From: Epithemia pelagica
Taxonomy: Eukaryota; Bacillariophyta; Bacillariophyceae; Surirellales; Surirellaceae
Direction: 5' to 3'
NCBI GenBank assembly: GCA_946965045.2
Contig: OX337238.1
Span: 682,001-746,000, forward strand
DNA length: 64,000 nucleotides
This document shows, in pieces, positions 19,816 through 29,524 of this stretch. Position 1 is the first letter of the stretch; every line of letters starts with the position of its first letter. Position numbers and translations under genes: made by a program. The notes beneath the pieces were generated by a model. The model made no database searches, was not told the DNA's origin, and saw only the letters and a program-made list of their open reading frames with translations.

Positions 19816-21080
19816 GAGCACGTAGTAAGTAGGACTGATCCATGACCATTTAATATCCCGGTTTGAATTTTTAGCTTGAGCCTTCTTAGCAATGATTCTG
19901 TCTTCTTTATGTGCTGATCCCCGAGTCGCTCACACCAACTCTATGTCTTGGGTCTTGAACAAATTTTTAAACTCGGTAGCTACTAGTTCTGCGACTCAAT
20001 CTGATTCGGTTGCTAATGAATGTTCTAGTTGTCTATTTGGATGCTAATTGATTGTATCTATAGAGGTCAACAGTTTAAGCTACAGTTCTACCTGTTACGA
20101 GCCACTGCTACGAGTGTCATCTTGTCGACGTTGCGGACCATCAGGATCAGGCGCAAAAGGCAATTTCGCGATGTTCCATTGAGCGATTGTGATATGTGTA
20201 CTGAAATACAATATGAGTGCCAATCGAGAGATATAAGGGCTTCTGCTTTTATCGTATACCAATATGCTATTATCAATACCACATGCATCCTGGTCAGCAG
20301 AACGAACGAAGAAAAACAAAATTCATAATATATGCTTTCCTAGTCAATTTATAATTCTTTGTTGCTGTATGATGATAATATGAATTTAACTCTGCCGTTG
20401 TAGCGATTCATGCCCGTTATCGAACACAGCAATTCTCTCTAACGTCTTGCTACCTGTTCCTACGAGCTTTCAAACAAAAAGTCTTGTTTCAGTCATTCCA
20501 GAACGGTTGGGCGTCTTACATTACTAGTAGAGATTCGTCAAGGGTAAGTCCCCACTCACATTTTACGCGGTTGGAGGTGCACCTCCAAATCATACCATGA
20601 CTGACCATTAAAATATTCATTGCTATATCATTGCCGTATATATTTAACCGTTTCATCAACCGCCATGTTTGCTCAATTGTACTTTTTACTCTAGTGTCCG
20701 TCCGTTTTCGGAACAGCTGGTCTTTCTGGAAATTCCCACCCCAGACCCCAAGCCTTCCGGCCCACCCGTCCCGTTCATACTGAACTCAGACGAATAGCGG
20801 AACTTAAGGCCGGAGCATTAAATTCGAGCATTTTTACTACTCCGATAATATTTATCGGACCAAATGTCCTCATTTCGGGCAAAATGGTTCTTATCTTCCG
20901 CAATATAACAAAAGGGTGACCCCTGAAAATTTTCTTATATCTCCCCTTTATTGTTCTAAAAATTCGGGGGGTGACTGTTCGCTTCTCTTTGGAATAGGGG
21001 GTAGGGGATGCATGTGCACCTAAAACACTAGGTAGTGGGAAGTGGGGGTGAAGGGAGCGGCCGGACCTTCCAATTTTGCA
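19816..21080. other. Gene-free spacer upstream of LHCX
   Basis: No frame in this stretch has family features or plausible coding character. It is AT-rich in parts (20230-20400, 20850-20960) and contains no convincing RNA gene. The last part is the distal promoter of the LHCX gene. Confidence 0.6.
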
Positions 21081-21116
21081 TGACGCAAAATGATTCAGTA
21101 TGACGCAATATGACGT
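21081..21116 (+). promoter_or_regulatory. Cluster of TGACG boxes upstream of LHCX
   Basis: TGACGC at 21081 and 21101 and TGACGT at 21111 are spaced by 20 and 10 bp, with a TGATTCAG between them, about 155-190 bp before the LHCX start codon. TGACGT and TGACGC are the core of the CO2/cAMP-responsive elements described in a diatom carbonic anhydrase promoter and are bZIP-type sites. Whether they act here is inference. Confidence 0.45.
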
Positions 21117-21270
21117 AAACGTAATCGATGATTCATCACAAGTGGAGTGATTGTATCCCGCCAGCTACCCCAAGCTGACAGGGTTAGCACTAAAACCCAT
21201 TCTCGTATTCCATCACTCAACATTCTCACAATTTCGACAAGATACCAATTCGAAGACCAAACCAGAAACC

Positions 21271-21984
21271 ATGAAGTTCGCCGCCGCCTCCATCGCTCTT
21301 TTCGCTTCTACTGCCTCCGCCTTCAACCTTGGAAAGGCTCCCAAGCAAACTGCTCTTCAGGCCGCCTCCTTGAACGGATGGACCCCCGATGAGAAGGCCT
21401 TTGCCTACGGTCTACCTGGATCTTTGGACCCTGTGCCCGAATTCGACCCCTTGGGCTTTGCCGCCGATGCTGACCTCGACAAGGTCAAGCAATACCGTGA
21501 GGCCGAACTTCAGCACGGACGCGTAGCCATGTTGGCTGTTGTCGGATTCCTTGCCACCGAACAACCCTTTGAATTCCACCCTCTCTTCGAGACCGCCAAC
21601 AAGGACATTGGACCCGCGATCCGTCACTTGGACGAAGTCCGTGCCGTTGCCCCCATCTTCTTCGAGATCCTTGTCGTTGTCATTGGAGCCCTTGAGTTGA
21701 ACCGTGCCCTTGTTGGCTGGATCAAGCCCACTGAAGTCAAGAAGCAAGTGTTGAACGATGATTACTTCCCTGGTGACGTTGGCTTTGATCCCCTTGGTCT
21801 TCGCCCCTCCGACGAGACTGAATTCATTGCCTTGCACACCAAGGAATTGCAAAATGGCCGTCTTGCCATGCTTGGTGCCGCCGGTATTGTTGCCCAAGAA
21901 CTTGTCAACGGAAAGGAGATCTTTGTTAACTTGGGACTTTCCCCCGACAAATTCGACCCCTCCTCCCTCCCTGTCCAATTCTAA
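21271..21984 (+). CDS. LHCX-type fucoxanthin chlorophyll a/c-binding protein
   Basis: An intron-less 237-residue protein. The ATG at 21271 opens a signal peptide ending in STASAFNLGK, the ASA|F motif that directs diatom proteins through the ER into the plastid. The mature part has the three-helix LHC fold: helix A with REAELQHGRVAMLAVVGFLA (about 77-96), helix B with FFEILVVVIGALELNRAL, and helix C with TKELQNGRLAMLGAAGIVAQ (about 190). The combination of YREAELQHGRVAMLAVVGFL, a second DDYFPGDVGFDPLGL and KELQNGRLAML...AQELVNGK resembles the stress-related LHCX/LI818 group rather than main-antenna LHCF, pointing to a role in photoprotective energy dissipation. The subgroup call should be confirmed by a tree. 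Confidence 0.9.
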   Translation: MKFAAASIALFASTASAFNLGKAPKQTALQAASLNGWTPDEKAFAYGLPGSLDPVPEFDPLGFAADADLDKVKQYREAELQHGRVAMLAVVGFLATEQPFEFHPLFETANKDIGPAIRHLDEVRAVAPIFFEILVVVIGALELNRALVGWIKPTEVKKQVLNDDYFPGDVGFDPLGLRPSDETEFIALHTKELQNGRLAMLGAAGIVAQELVNGKEIFVNLGLSPDKFDPSSLPVQF

Positions 21985-22195
21985 TTCTTCCCTGATGTGC
22001 ATAAGCTTATGATATATCGAAACACTACCATTATTACGATCTATGTCTTCTTACCCCTGCCTTCCCCATTCTCTTGGGCTATGGGAGTAGCCGTCGACAG
22101 GATTTTTCACCCGTAACTGTAGCCTTTAGACATAGCATGGGTAGCTCAAAAGGCCGGCAACCCCAAAAGACCCATATAATCAACCTGTTGCTATC

Positions 22196-22534
22196 ATGAC
22201 TCGTTATTGCCTTGCGTGTGATTTGAAAGATAAACCTGAGTTGATTGACAAATACAAGGAGTACCATGCAGCAGGCAATGCATGGCCTGAGGTGACAAAG
22301 AGCATCACCGACAGTGGTATCACGGACATGCAAATTTTTTTGACCGGAAATCGTTTGTTCATGATCATGGAAACCGATGATTCCGTCTTTGATTTTGCCA
22401 AGAAAGCCGAAATGGATGCCTCCAACCCGAAAGTTCAAGAATGGGAAACAATGATGGATCAATTTCAGCAAAGATTGCCTTGGGCGAAGGAAGGGGTCAA
22501 GTGGGTGTTAATGGAAAAGATCTTTCAACTTTAG
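22196..22534 (+). CDS. L-rhamnose mutarotase-like protein (DUF718)
   Basis: A single 112-residue exon. The pattern matches the L-rhamnose mutarotase family: KYKEYHAAGNAWPEVTKSI with the Tyr/His pair and W-P-E, then DSGITDMQIFLTGNRLFMIM, and a C-terminal W. The length is normal for the family (about 104 residues). Bacterial RhaM interconverts the anomers of L-rhamnose; in an alga it may serve rhamnose or a related deoxy-sugar from polysaccharide turnover. There is no targeting signal, so it is probably cytosolic. The ATG lies about 210 bp after the LHCX stop. It has no functional link to that neighbour. Confidence 0.85.
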   Translation: MTRYCLACDLKDKPELIDKYKEYHAAGNAWPEVTKSITDSGITDMQIFLTGNRLFMIMETDDSVFDFAKKAEMDASNPKVQEWETMMDQFQQRLPWAKEGVKWVLMEKIFQL

Positions 22535-23514
22535 TTCACGCCGACGCAAGATAAACATGCATTGAGACTAAGCTTTTACTTGCTAAAAGATTCTTTTCTA
22601 ATTTCGACTCCTATCCAACATCGACGTTCGTCGAGTCTCTATCGCATTCTCATCGCTCCATAGAAGGCTTGCCATTCGAAGAGGTGCTCCATCGACCTCC
22701 GTCAAGAGCGATTGACCCTTGCCTTATCGTAAGATCGAACGAACCGTTGTCACCTACATACCGTGTAGACTCTAAGCCATCGGAGACTCAACATCGTCCC
22801 ACAAAAAGGTCATCGTGTTTGGCGAGTGTTCTCATGAAAATTTCAGAATTTTCGTGGGAGGGAAGTCGGCCCAAATCTTGTGTTGGGTCGTGTTTTGAGT
22901 GTTGGAAGTTGGAAGGGAAGCTAATTCTGGTCTCCCACAAACGCCTGCATGTACAAGGCATAAGTATGAAAATTTGTCTTCTTAATGACCGCGCGCCGGA
23001 CGATACAATGTTCTTAAGAGGTACCTAATTTTGCTTCCGGGATGGCGCCATTCGAGTCATGCGATCAGATACTCAACGGACTACGAACCCTATTTATTCA
23101 TTTTGATAGTATTTAGATCCGTAGTTTTATATTGTAGTTCTTACCACGCAGGTACTCATCTATGCCCCTCGCCGGTTTTCCTTTTGGTCTCGCTTTTCCG
23201 TCACACTTTCAGACAACCCGCCGAGAAGGCAAGAGGCCCGGAAGGGAAGGCAACAAATTCGTCGCATCGGCCAAATAAGAGAGAAAACGCAAGGACTCTG
23301 TTGTGTTACTCATTAGAAGAGAAATTTCAACATTGTTTATTGTTCTGGCTGTGTGGAGCAGCAATATCCAACTTCATTCCTGTGTCGCCGGAATTTGTAG
23401 CACCATGATTCGTTCCTCTGCCTGCTTGTCTGCGAATGACCTATCAATCGTCTGTGTAAGTCATGTTTGTTGTGAAAGCTTCTTCTGGCGTCGATGATGG
23501 AATGATTCACTGAC
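22535..23514. other. Spacer with no supported gene
   Basis: Short frames occur on both strands (for example 22669-23028 and 23031-23408 on the plus strand), but none has recognisable domains. The part from 23405 could hold an untranslated first exon of the next gene: there is a GTAAGT at 23455 and a possible acceptor near 23520. Confidence 0.4.
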
Positions 23515-24573
23515 TTGGAAGTATCGATCACAACACTGCAGCGGGTAAGAAAATCCCCCTTTACGACAAACCCGAGGTTTGAAGATGCAATGGAAATGAC
23601 GTGTACCATGAGACATTGGTGTCCTGAAAGACCACGATCTATTGACAGTCTTTCAAAGAGTCTGACAAGGAGAAGGAACTCACCGACATCTACCCGGAAT
23701 GGAGACGAAAGTTCTAAAGATGTATCATCTGATTCCCAACTTTCCGAACCAGAATTGGTCCTGACGCATAACGACATTTCACCCATGGCTCAACAGAGAG
23801 CTATTTCTCCACTACCCTTACGAAATTCTAGTAGCAACAAAGCAGGAGAGAAGGAGAGTAGTTTTCCTGAAGCGACACATCTTCCTCTCTCTGATATTTT
23901 GGTGGTTGAATCGCTCTCCACAAAGAAGCAACAACAACGATCATACACACTTAGACTGACGACACAAACGCACGGCTTTTACGTATTTGACAATCTGAAT
24001 CTCAATAGCAGAGACGTCCTCTTGGCCTTTCTCAAAGCCAATATTGCCTCTGAACGCATCATGGAAGGTTCAGGTACCAGACCAGATGATTTATCTGTTC
24101 CTTCCTTGGGGTCGGCAAACTCTAGCAGTTCCATGGATGTGGACAAACTCACGTCGGAGAAAATGCGACGTTGCTCCGAACGTGAGAGCTTTGGTGAAAA
24201 GGTGTCTCGGCGGACGACACGCATTGCCATCATTTTATCGGATATCTGCAGCTCGATCAGTGACTCGGCATGTTGTAGAGGACGAGGCACGGATGATGAA
24301 CCCACCAAGGAGATGCCATCCGAATCACGAAAGAGCATACAGCTCGATCAAGGCAACTTGGAAGAAGAGGACTCAACGGTTTCTTCGGTTGTGGGTCGAA
24401 AGAGAGATGTTCGAAAGAAATCGCGAGTTCATCCTATGAGTGTTTCATCCACCCAACCTTCGCCTAAGAATCAAGAGGATAGAGAGAAAGCTCGAGAAAG
24501 TTTACGAGCCAACAAGTTCCCCAGTGGCCTGTCGGTTGAACTAGACCCGGCATCAGAGGAGCTCGAAAACTGA
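23515..24573 (+). CDS. Hypothetical Ser-rich protein
   Basis: A 352-residue frame, rich in Ser, Glu and Arg and largely disordered. The only segment with a folded look is about residues 135-180 (SYTLRLTTQTHGFYVFDNLN, then DVLLAFLKANIA), which vaguely resembles a PH-like strand/helix arrangement but is not enough for a call. The true start is unclear: an upstream exon with the GTAAGT at 23455, or the ATG at 23587, are alternatives. Basic clusters near the C-terminus (KKSR, RKRD) could act in nuclear import. Confidence 0.45.
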   Translation: MEVSITTLQRVRKSPFTTNPRFEDAMEMTCTMRHWCPERPRSIDSLSKSLTRRRNSPTSTRNGDESSKDVSSDSQLSEPELVLTHNDISPMAQQRAISPLPLRNSSSNKAGEKESSFPEATHLPLSDILVVESLSTKKQQQRSYTLRLTTQTHGFYVFDNLNLNSRDVLLAFLKANIASERIMEGSGTRPDDLSVPSLGSANSSSSMDVDKLTSEKMRRCSERESFGEKVSRRTTRIAIILSDICSSISDSACCRGRGTDDEPTKEMPSESRKSIQLDQGNLEEEDSTVSSVVGRKRDVRKKSRVHPMSVSSTQPSPKNQEDREKARESLRANKFPSGLSVELDPASEELEN

Positions 24574-25398
24574 GCATTCCTCGTCTAGCCAGCGCATGTG
24601 CGCGGCCTCCTGTATGAAAGGAACAATAGAAAATGGAACACATGGTTGAGAGACTCTTGCGCCTTGATACTTTAATCCAACCCCTGTATCTTTATACGCT
24701 TATCATCAAGCTCAGATTGCAGTTAAAAAAGCTTTGATACTCTCAGCTATAGTAATCAAGAACATAAATATACAAGAAATACGATCCTCACAGCTTGCAC
24801 GAAGTAGCCGACGATTGTTGGCCGTCCATCACTTACCGTTTGTTTCAAGTGAGGACAACCTGTAGGTCGAGAAATTATACCGAATGTGACAACCTTTGAG
24901 GTACCGCTGGCGTGAGTGAACTGATCTCCAAGAATTGTTGCAACATTTGTTTGTCTAGAATCCATTGATTGGGGCTGGGTCTTTTCCCCTCTCCCATCCA
25001 CTCGTTCCATTGTGCCATGTTTGGAATTTGGAACGGCCAAAGGTTCTTTAGTGGATCTTTTTTCATCTTCCTTGCGGGAACGGGGGGCTCCGAGCTTCCA
25101 TTCCAAATAAATGGGGGCATCTTACGGAAACCCGGGGCGGCGAACAGGTACCCCTTACGTCGGTTTTGTGAGTTGTGAAGCGTTTGGGGGTGAAAGATCC
25201 AAGATCCAACGGATGTCAAAGATGCAGCCAAGAGCCAACAACAACAAACAGAGAAGAATGCATAACAGAAGCCGAAAGCCTCTTTCACTCTACCACAGGT
25301 TCAGATCCAAACCTCATGCTACTTGTCGAACGATTGAGGTTGATATGACTCTATTGGTGTGCCAAATTCCTTAGCTCGTCGACAAAAGCAGGGTAAAG
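24574..25398. other. Spacer with no supported gene
   Basis: No frame shows domain features. The short overlapping frames on both strands at 24756-25374 have no coding hallmarks. Confidence 0.5.
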
Positions 25399-26856
25399 AT
25401 GACTCCTCCACTTCCCAAACGATATCAACAACAGCAAAATGATCAAAGGTGTACCAGTAGCGGTAAGAAACGCGTTGGTCATTCCAACGCGCCCAAGGAT
25501 TCCCGAAAGAGCTTAAACGGCTGGCTTTTTGTAGGGATATTGACTCTGTTGGTTTCGATCGAGGAAACGATGCTCTTTTTTATAACCAACGCACCAATAC
25601 ACAACGAAGTGGTCCAACGACAGCAACAAGAACAATCTCGATCGGAATCAACAAGAAGTTTCCCCTCTTCATCCTTTGAGACTGAGATGCGACATAATTT
25701 TATTCGCTCTAAAGACAAGGACAGTTCTCCGTCCAGATTCAACTCCCCCTTTCGCTTTGTTGCTTCTCCAGAGATGTTATTGTTTTCGGACGAAGAATTT
25801 CGGGATCCAGTGTTTTCGATGCATATAACAAGTCTGAGTGAAGTGCAAGACTATCGCTGGAAGCACCAAGACCGAATACCCCTGGACGAACCCATTGTAT
25901 ACGTTATCACGCCTACGACATCCAAGCGAGGACTGACTCAACTCGACAATTTGATGTCTTTTGGTCAAACTTTGAAGCTGGATGGGAATATTTATTGGGT
26001 GATTGTGGAAGATACGGACACGTGTTGTTCGTCAACCGTTCGGGCTTGGTTGCATCGCCTCGGGTTGCCCTTTGCGCATGTTATTGCCAAGACTAATCCA
26101 CCCAAGGGTGCTCCTGGTCATCGCGGTGTGGATCAACGGAATCGTGGCTTGGAAGTAGTGGAATCTTTGGTTGAAGATGATAGCCTAAGATCGGCAACGA
26201 CACACAACACAACAAGCAACATGATGGGTGTTGTGTATTTTGGCGATGATGACAACACATATGACCTTCGCTTGTTTCCGGCGCTGCGGGAAACCAAGAC
26301 AGTCGGTGTGCTTCCTGTTGGCTTCACGGGCATGGGAACTCATGAACGTTGCATTGTAAACCGTACCACTGGTCTTATCATGTCGATGGCATCTGGCTTT
26401 AACCAACGTCGCAAGTTTCCTATCGACATGGCTGGATTTGCATTTCACACGGACCTATTGCTCCCAAACAACACGAAGCGACCACACTCGCATCGAAAAG
26501 TTCGATTCAACTGGATGTGGGAACCAGGATCTTTAGAAACGAGGTTTATGGAACAGCTGGCGAAGAAACGTTCGGACGTGAATCCACTGGGGGATAATTG
26601 CACCAAACTTTACGTGTGGCATACCCGTCCCGTTTCCGTCCCTTTCAAAGCCGGACCCTCTCGAAGGAATTATTGGCATGATGTGGGCATTCCGCCTCCG
26701 CCACCCGTCTTTCCTTGGCGGAAAGAGCATCACAGTCGATTCCCTAATGAATCTTTTGACGACTACAATGAATTTGCCCACATTGCATCGCGAGTGGGAG
26801 GTGTGGTGAATGCTGTACAGAGGGATCCTTTCTTCTTATTGAAGCAGTCGATATGA
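25399..26856 (+). CDS. GT43-family glycosyltransferase, copy 1 (type II membrane protein)
   Basis: An intron-less 485-residue protein. After a short basic tail there is a membrane anchor (WLFVGILTLLVSIEETMLFF, about 40-60), so it is a type II Golgi protein with a Ser-rich stem. The catalytic domain matches beta-1,3-glucuronyl/xylan GT43 enzymes: EPIVYVITPTTSKRGLTQL (strand 1), YWVIVEDTDTC, HRGVDQRNRGLEVVE, the metal-binding GVVYFGDDDNTYDL (DDD), and FPIDMAGFAFHTDLLL. The family transfers GlcA or Xyl from UDP-sugars. Several Asn-X-Ser/Thr sites are present. A close paralogue lies 1.2 kb downstream. Acceptor specificity is unknown; diatom glucuronomannan or other wall/exopolysaccharide synthesis is a plausible guess. 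Confidence 0.88.
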   Translation: MTPPLPKRYQQQQNDQRCTSSGKKRVGHSNAPKDSRKSLNGWLFVGILTLLVSIEETMLFFITNAPIHNEVVQRQQQEQSRSESTRSFPSSSFETEMRHNFIRSKDKDSSPSRFNSPFRFVASPEMLLFSDEEFRDPVFSMHITSLSEVQDYRWKHQDRIPLDEPIVYVITPTTSKRGLTQLDNLMSFGQTLKLDGNIYWVIVEDTDTCCSSTVRAWLHRLGLPFAHVIAKTNPPKGAPGHRGVDQRNRGLEVVESLVEDDSLRSATTHNTTSNMMGVVYFGDDDNTYDLRLFPALRETKTVGVLPVGFTGMGTHERCIVNRTTGLIMSMASGFNQRRKFPIDMAGFAFHTDLLLPNNTKRPHSHRKVRFNWMWEPGSLETRFMEQLAKKRSDVNPLGDNCTKLYVWHTRPVSVPFKAGPSRRNYWHDVGIPPPPPVFPWRKEHHSRFPNESFDDYNEFAHIASRVGGVVNAVQRDPFFLLKQSI

Positions 26857-27254
26857 CAGTCTTAAATTTCTGAACAGGTTCTATTCACAGCAATCAACGT
26901 CGAGGACTATTTTTGAAAACAGTGTTTTCTGTCTCGGTTAGTTGGGCATTGTTGTTGTTTGACGCCTTGCCGCAAATCGGAGGAATGTATGTTTGTCCCC
27001 GCAACCCCTGAAGTCTTTACGTCATATGAACAAAATGTGATCAGTATCAGCAATATGTGGTCAAGCGACGGATGAGGAACCTTGACTTCAGACGGAGACA
27101 GCAATATCTATGCAAACTAGCAGTCCTACCAAGTTTGTTGCCTTGATATATAAGAAGGAACCCCCGGCACTGGCAACCAAACCTGAACGTATTTCCTCCT
27201 AATAGCGCTACTCAATCCTATCCTATTCTATATAGAGGAGTAGTCTCTAGCAGC

Positions 27255-27317
27255 AATAAGGGCTGGGTAAGCCGATCCATGTTCGGCTAAGTAGGCTCAG
27301 TACATTAATCTACGTAG
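27255..27317 (+). repeat. Left terminal inverted repeat of the MITE-like element
   Basis: 63 bp, pairs with 27795-27857 at 62 of 63 positions. The block contains TACATTAATCTACGTA in this arm and the G variant in the other. Confidence 0.88.
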
Positions 27318-27794
27318 AGTACATAAAATCAGATAGTACACGTCACGCCGGATTTCAAAAAAATGCAAAAACGCTCGACAATGATGGCGAGATCCGGTGA
27401 CGCCGTATGCATTCACCCATGCATCGCATAAACATCCAACCACCGTAAGTCCTTTGCCTTTACCTTTGAAATGGTTGTCTGAAATTACAGAAGATTTGCC
27501 AAGTTGGCTGAAAAGGTACGCTCATTTTTCTGCAGTGATGAAATCGAACGACCGCCCTAACTCATTCATTTTTCAAGGGTGCCTGAATCAAAGTGAAAGC
27601 AAAGTTGCTCTAGTAGTAAAGATTCTTATTGTAAAAGTGATTCAGGCAGGCTCAATTGTTCAGGAAGTTATTGCCATGGGGGTGATGCCTTCCACCATTG
27701 TCGAGCGATGGCTTCCAATTTGCATTGTTTCTCGTGGCAGCAAGTTTTCAATTTGAGACCATCCGCCCCACTTGTTACACACATGAAAATAGTA

Positions 27795-27857
27795 CTACGT
27801 ACATTAATGTACTGAGCCTACTTAGCCGAACATGGATCGGCTTACCCAGCCCTTATT
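27795..27857 (-). repeat. Right terminal inverted repeat of the MITE-like element
   Basis: Reverse complement of the left arm; it ends CCCTTATT before the AGC flank. Confidence 0.88.
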
Positions 27858-28027
27858 AGCACTACCCCTAAAGATACCTGCCACTAATGACTACGGTCAT
27901 GACCCTCCCGACTCCCGACAGAACACCTCTCCATTGCTCTTGCAGAGGAGGCAAACACGAGATTGTTACATCCAGCCAACCGACTATCTGAAACAAGATA
28001 GCAAAGCTTGGATAAGTTCAAGTGAAA

Positions 28028-29524
28028 ATGACCCGTCCACTCCCCCAGGCCAATCAACAATGGCTAAAAGAAAGCAGTTATGCCAGCAGTACTAAGAATC
28101 ACTCCCCGAATGGGAACGACCTCTCACAGTCCAGCCAATATGAATCAAGTCCCGAGGACTCTCGAGTGAAGGCAAGTTGCTGGTTCTTTGTGATGCTTTT
28201 TGTTCTGTTGGTGCCTATTGAGGAAACAATCTTCTTCTTTATCACCAACGCACAAACTCAGAATGGGTCAATCCAACGACAACAAGAACGATCGCTATCG
28301 AAATCAACAAGAAGTTTCGAATCCTCTCGATTTAAAAATGCGATTCGATATAGTGTCATTCACACCGAAGACAACGACAATCCTCCGTCAAGTTCAAAAG
28401 CCAAGTCTGTACCTCGTTCCCCCTTTCGCTTTGATGCTTCACCAGACATGCTATGGTTTTCAGAAAACGAATCACTTGATCCAGTGAATTCGACTTACAT
28501 AACAAGTCCGAGTGAAGTGCAACAGTATCGCTGGAAGCATCGAGACCGAATACCCTTGGACGAACCCATCGTATACATTATCACGCCAACAACATCCAAG
28601 CGAGGGCTGACTCAACTCGACAATTTGATGTCTTTTGGTCAAACTTTGAAGCTGGATGGAAATATTTACTGGGTGATTGTGGAAGATACGGACACGTGTT
28701 GTTCGTCAACAGTTCGGTCTTTGTTGCATCGCCTCGGGTTACCCTTTGCGCATGTTATTGCCAAAACCAATCCACCCAAGGGTGCTCCTGGTCATCGCGG
28801 TGTGGATCAACGGAATCATGCCTTGGAATTGGTGGAATCTTCGGTTCAGGATCAGGGTCAACGATTGATGACGACAAGTAACATGACAAGCAGCATGACA
28901 GGCGTTGTGTATTTTGGCGATGATGACAACACATATGATCTGCGCTTGTTTCCGGCCTTACGTGAAACCAAGACGGTCGGTATGTTGCCTGTTGGCCTTT
29001 TCGGAATGTCCAGTATTGAACGTTGCGTTGTGAATCGTACCACAGGTCGCATAATGTCCATTTCATCCGGCTATCTGCAACGGGCTCGAACATTTCCGAT
29101 TGACATGGCTGGATTTGCATTTCACACGGATCTGTTGCTCCCGAACAACACGAAGCGACCACGTCCGCATGGAAAAGTCCGATTCAACTGGATGTGGGCA
29201 CCAGGATCTTTGGAAACGAGGTTTTTGGAACAGTTGGTGGAAAAGCGGTCCGATGTGAATCCACTGGGGGATAATTGCACAAAACTCTACGCGTGGCATA
29301 CGAAAATCCTCTCCATGTCTTTCCAACACGGAAACCGGCCCCTTGTTAGAGGAAAGTATATCCATGATGTTAGCCCTCCACGACGTCCACCTGTCTTTCC
29401 TTATCGAAAGTCTCACCACAGTCGATTTCCCAATGAAACGTTTGACGACTACATTGAATTTGCCCACATTGCATCGCGAGTGGGAGGTGAAGTGAATGCT
29501 AAACCAAGGGATCGCTCGCTCTAG
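28028..29524 (+). CDS. GT43-family glycosyltransferase, copy 2
   Basis: Tandem paralogue of the gene at 25399. The catalytic domain is almost the same at protein level: EPIVYIITPTTSKRGLTQL, YWVIVEDTDTC, HRGVDQRNHALELVE, GVVYFGDDDNTYDL and FPIDMAGFAFHTDLLL. An ATG at 28022 also exists, but the N-terminus of copy 1 (MTPPLPK) aligns with MTRPLPQ starting at 28028, so I chose that start (498 residues). The anchor (WFFVMLFVLLVPIEETIFFF) and stem are conserved in position but more divergent than the catalytic domain, and the C-terminal about 60 residues also differ. This suggests conserved chemistry with a changing stem/acceptor region. Confidence 0.88.
   Translation: MTRPLPQANQQWLKESSYASSTKNHSPNGNDLSQSSQYESSPEDSRVKASCWFFVMLFVLLVPIEETIFFFITNAQTQNGSIQRQQERSLSKSTRSFESSRFKNAIRYSVIHTEDNDNPPSSSKAKSVPRSPFRFDASPDMLWFSENESLDPVNSTYITSPSEVQQYRWKHRDRIPLDEPIVYIITPTTSKRGLTQLDNLMSFGQTLKLDGNIYWVIVEDTDTCCSSTVRSLLHRLGLPFAHVIAKTNPPKGAPGHRGVDQRNHALELVESSVQDQGQRLMTTSNMTSSMTGVVYFGDDDNTYDLRLFPALRETKTVGMLPVGLFGMSSIERCVVNRTTGRIMSISSGYLQRARTFPIDMAGFAFHTDLLLPNNTKRPRPHGKVRFNWMWAPGSLETRFLEQLVEKRSDVNPLGDNCTKLYAWHTKILSMSFQHGNRPLVRGKYIHDVSPPRRPPVFPYRKSHHSRFPNETFDDYIEFAHIASRVGGEVNAKPRDRSL

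Larger units (their letters stand above)
27255..27857. mobile_element. Non-autonomous DNA element (MITE-like) with 63-bp terminal inverted repeats
   Basis: The sequence starting AATAAGGGCTGGGTAAGCCG at 27255 returns as its reverse complement ending at 27857. The first 55 bp are identical, followed by one mismatch and seven more matches. The element is 603 bp, and its 3-bp flanks are both AGC (27252-27254 and 27858-27860), compatible with a 3-bp target-site duplication. The interior contains a 119-residue frame (27397-27756) with no transposase features. It lies exactly in the spacer between two duplicated GT43 genes. The near-identity of the termini suggests a recent insertion. Confidence 0.88.

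Noticed and set aside
19423-19821. 132-codon minus frame encoding LAPICR repeats
   Set aside because: Entirely explained by the 18-bp minisatellite, whose unit is a multiple of three.
27397-27756. 119-codon frame inside the inverted-repeat element
   Set aside because: No transposase motif (no DDE/DDD pattern) and no other coding hallmark.
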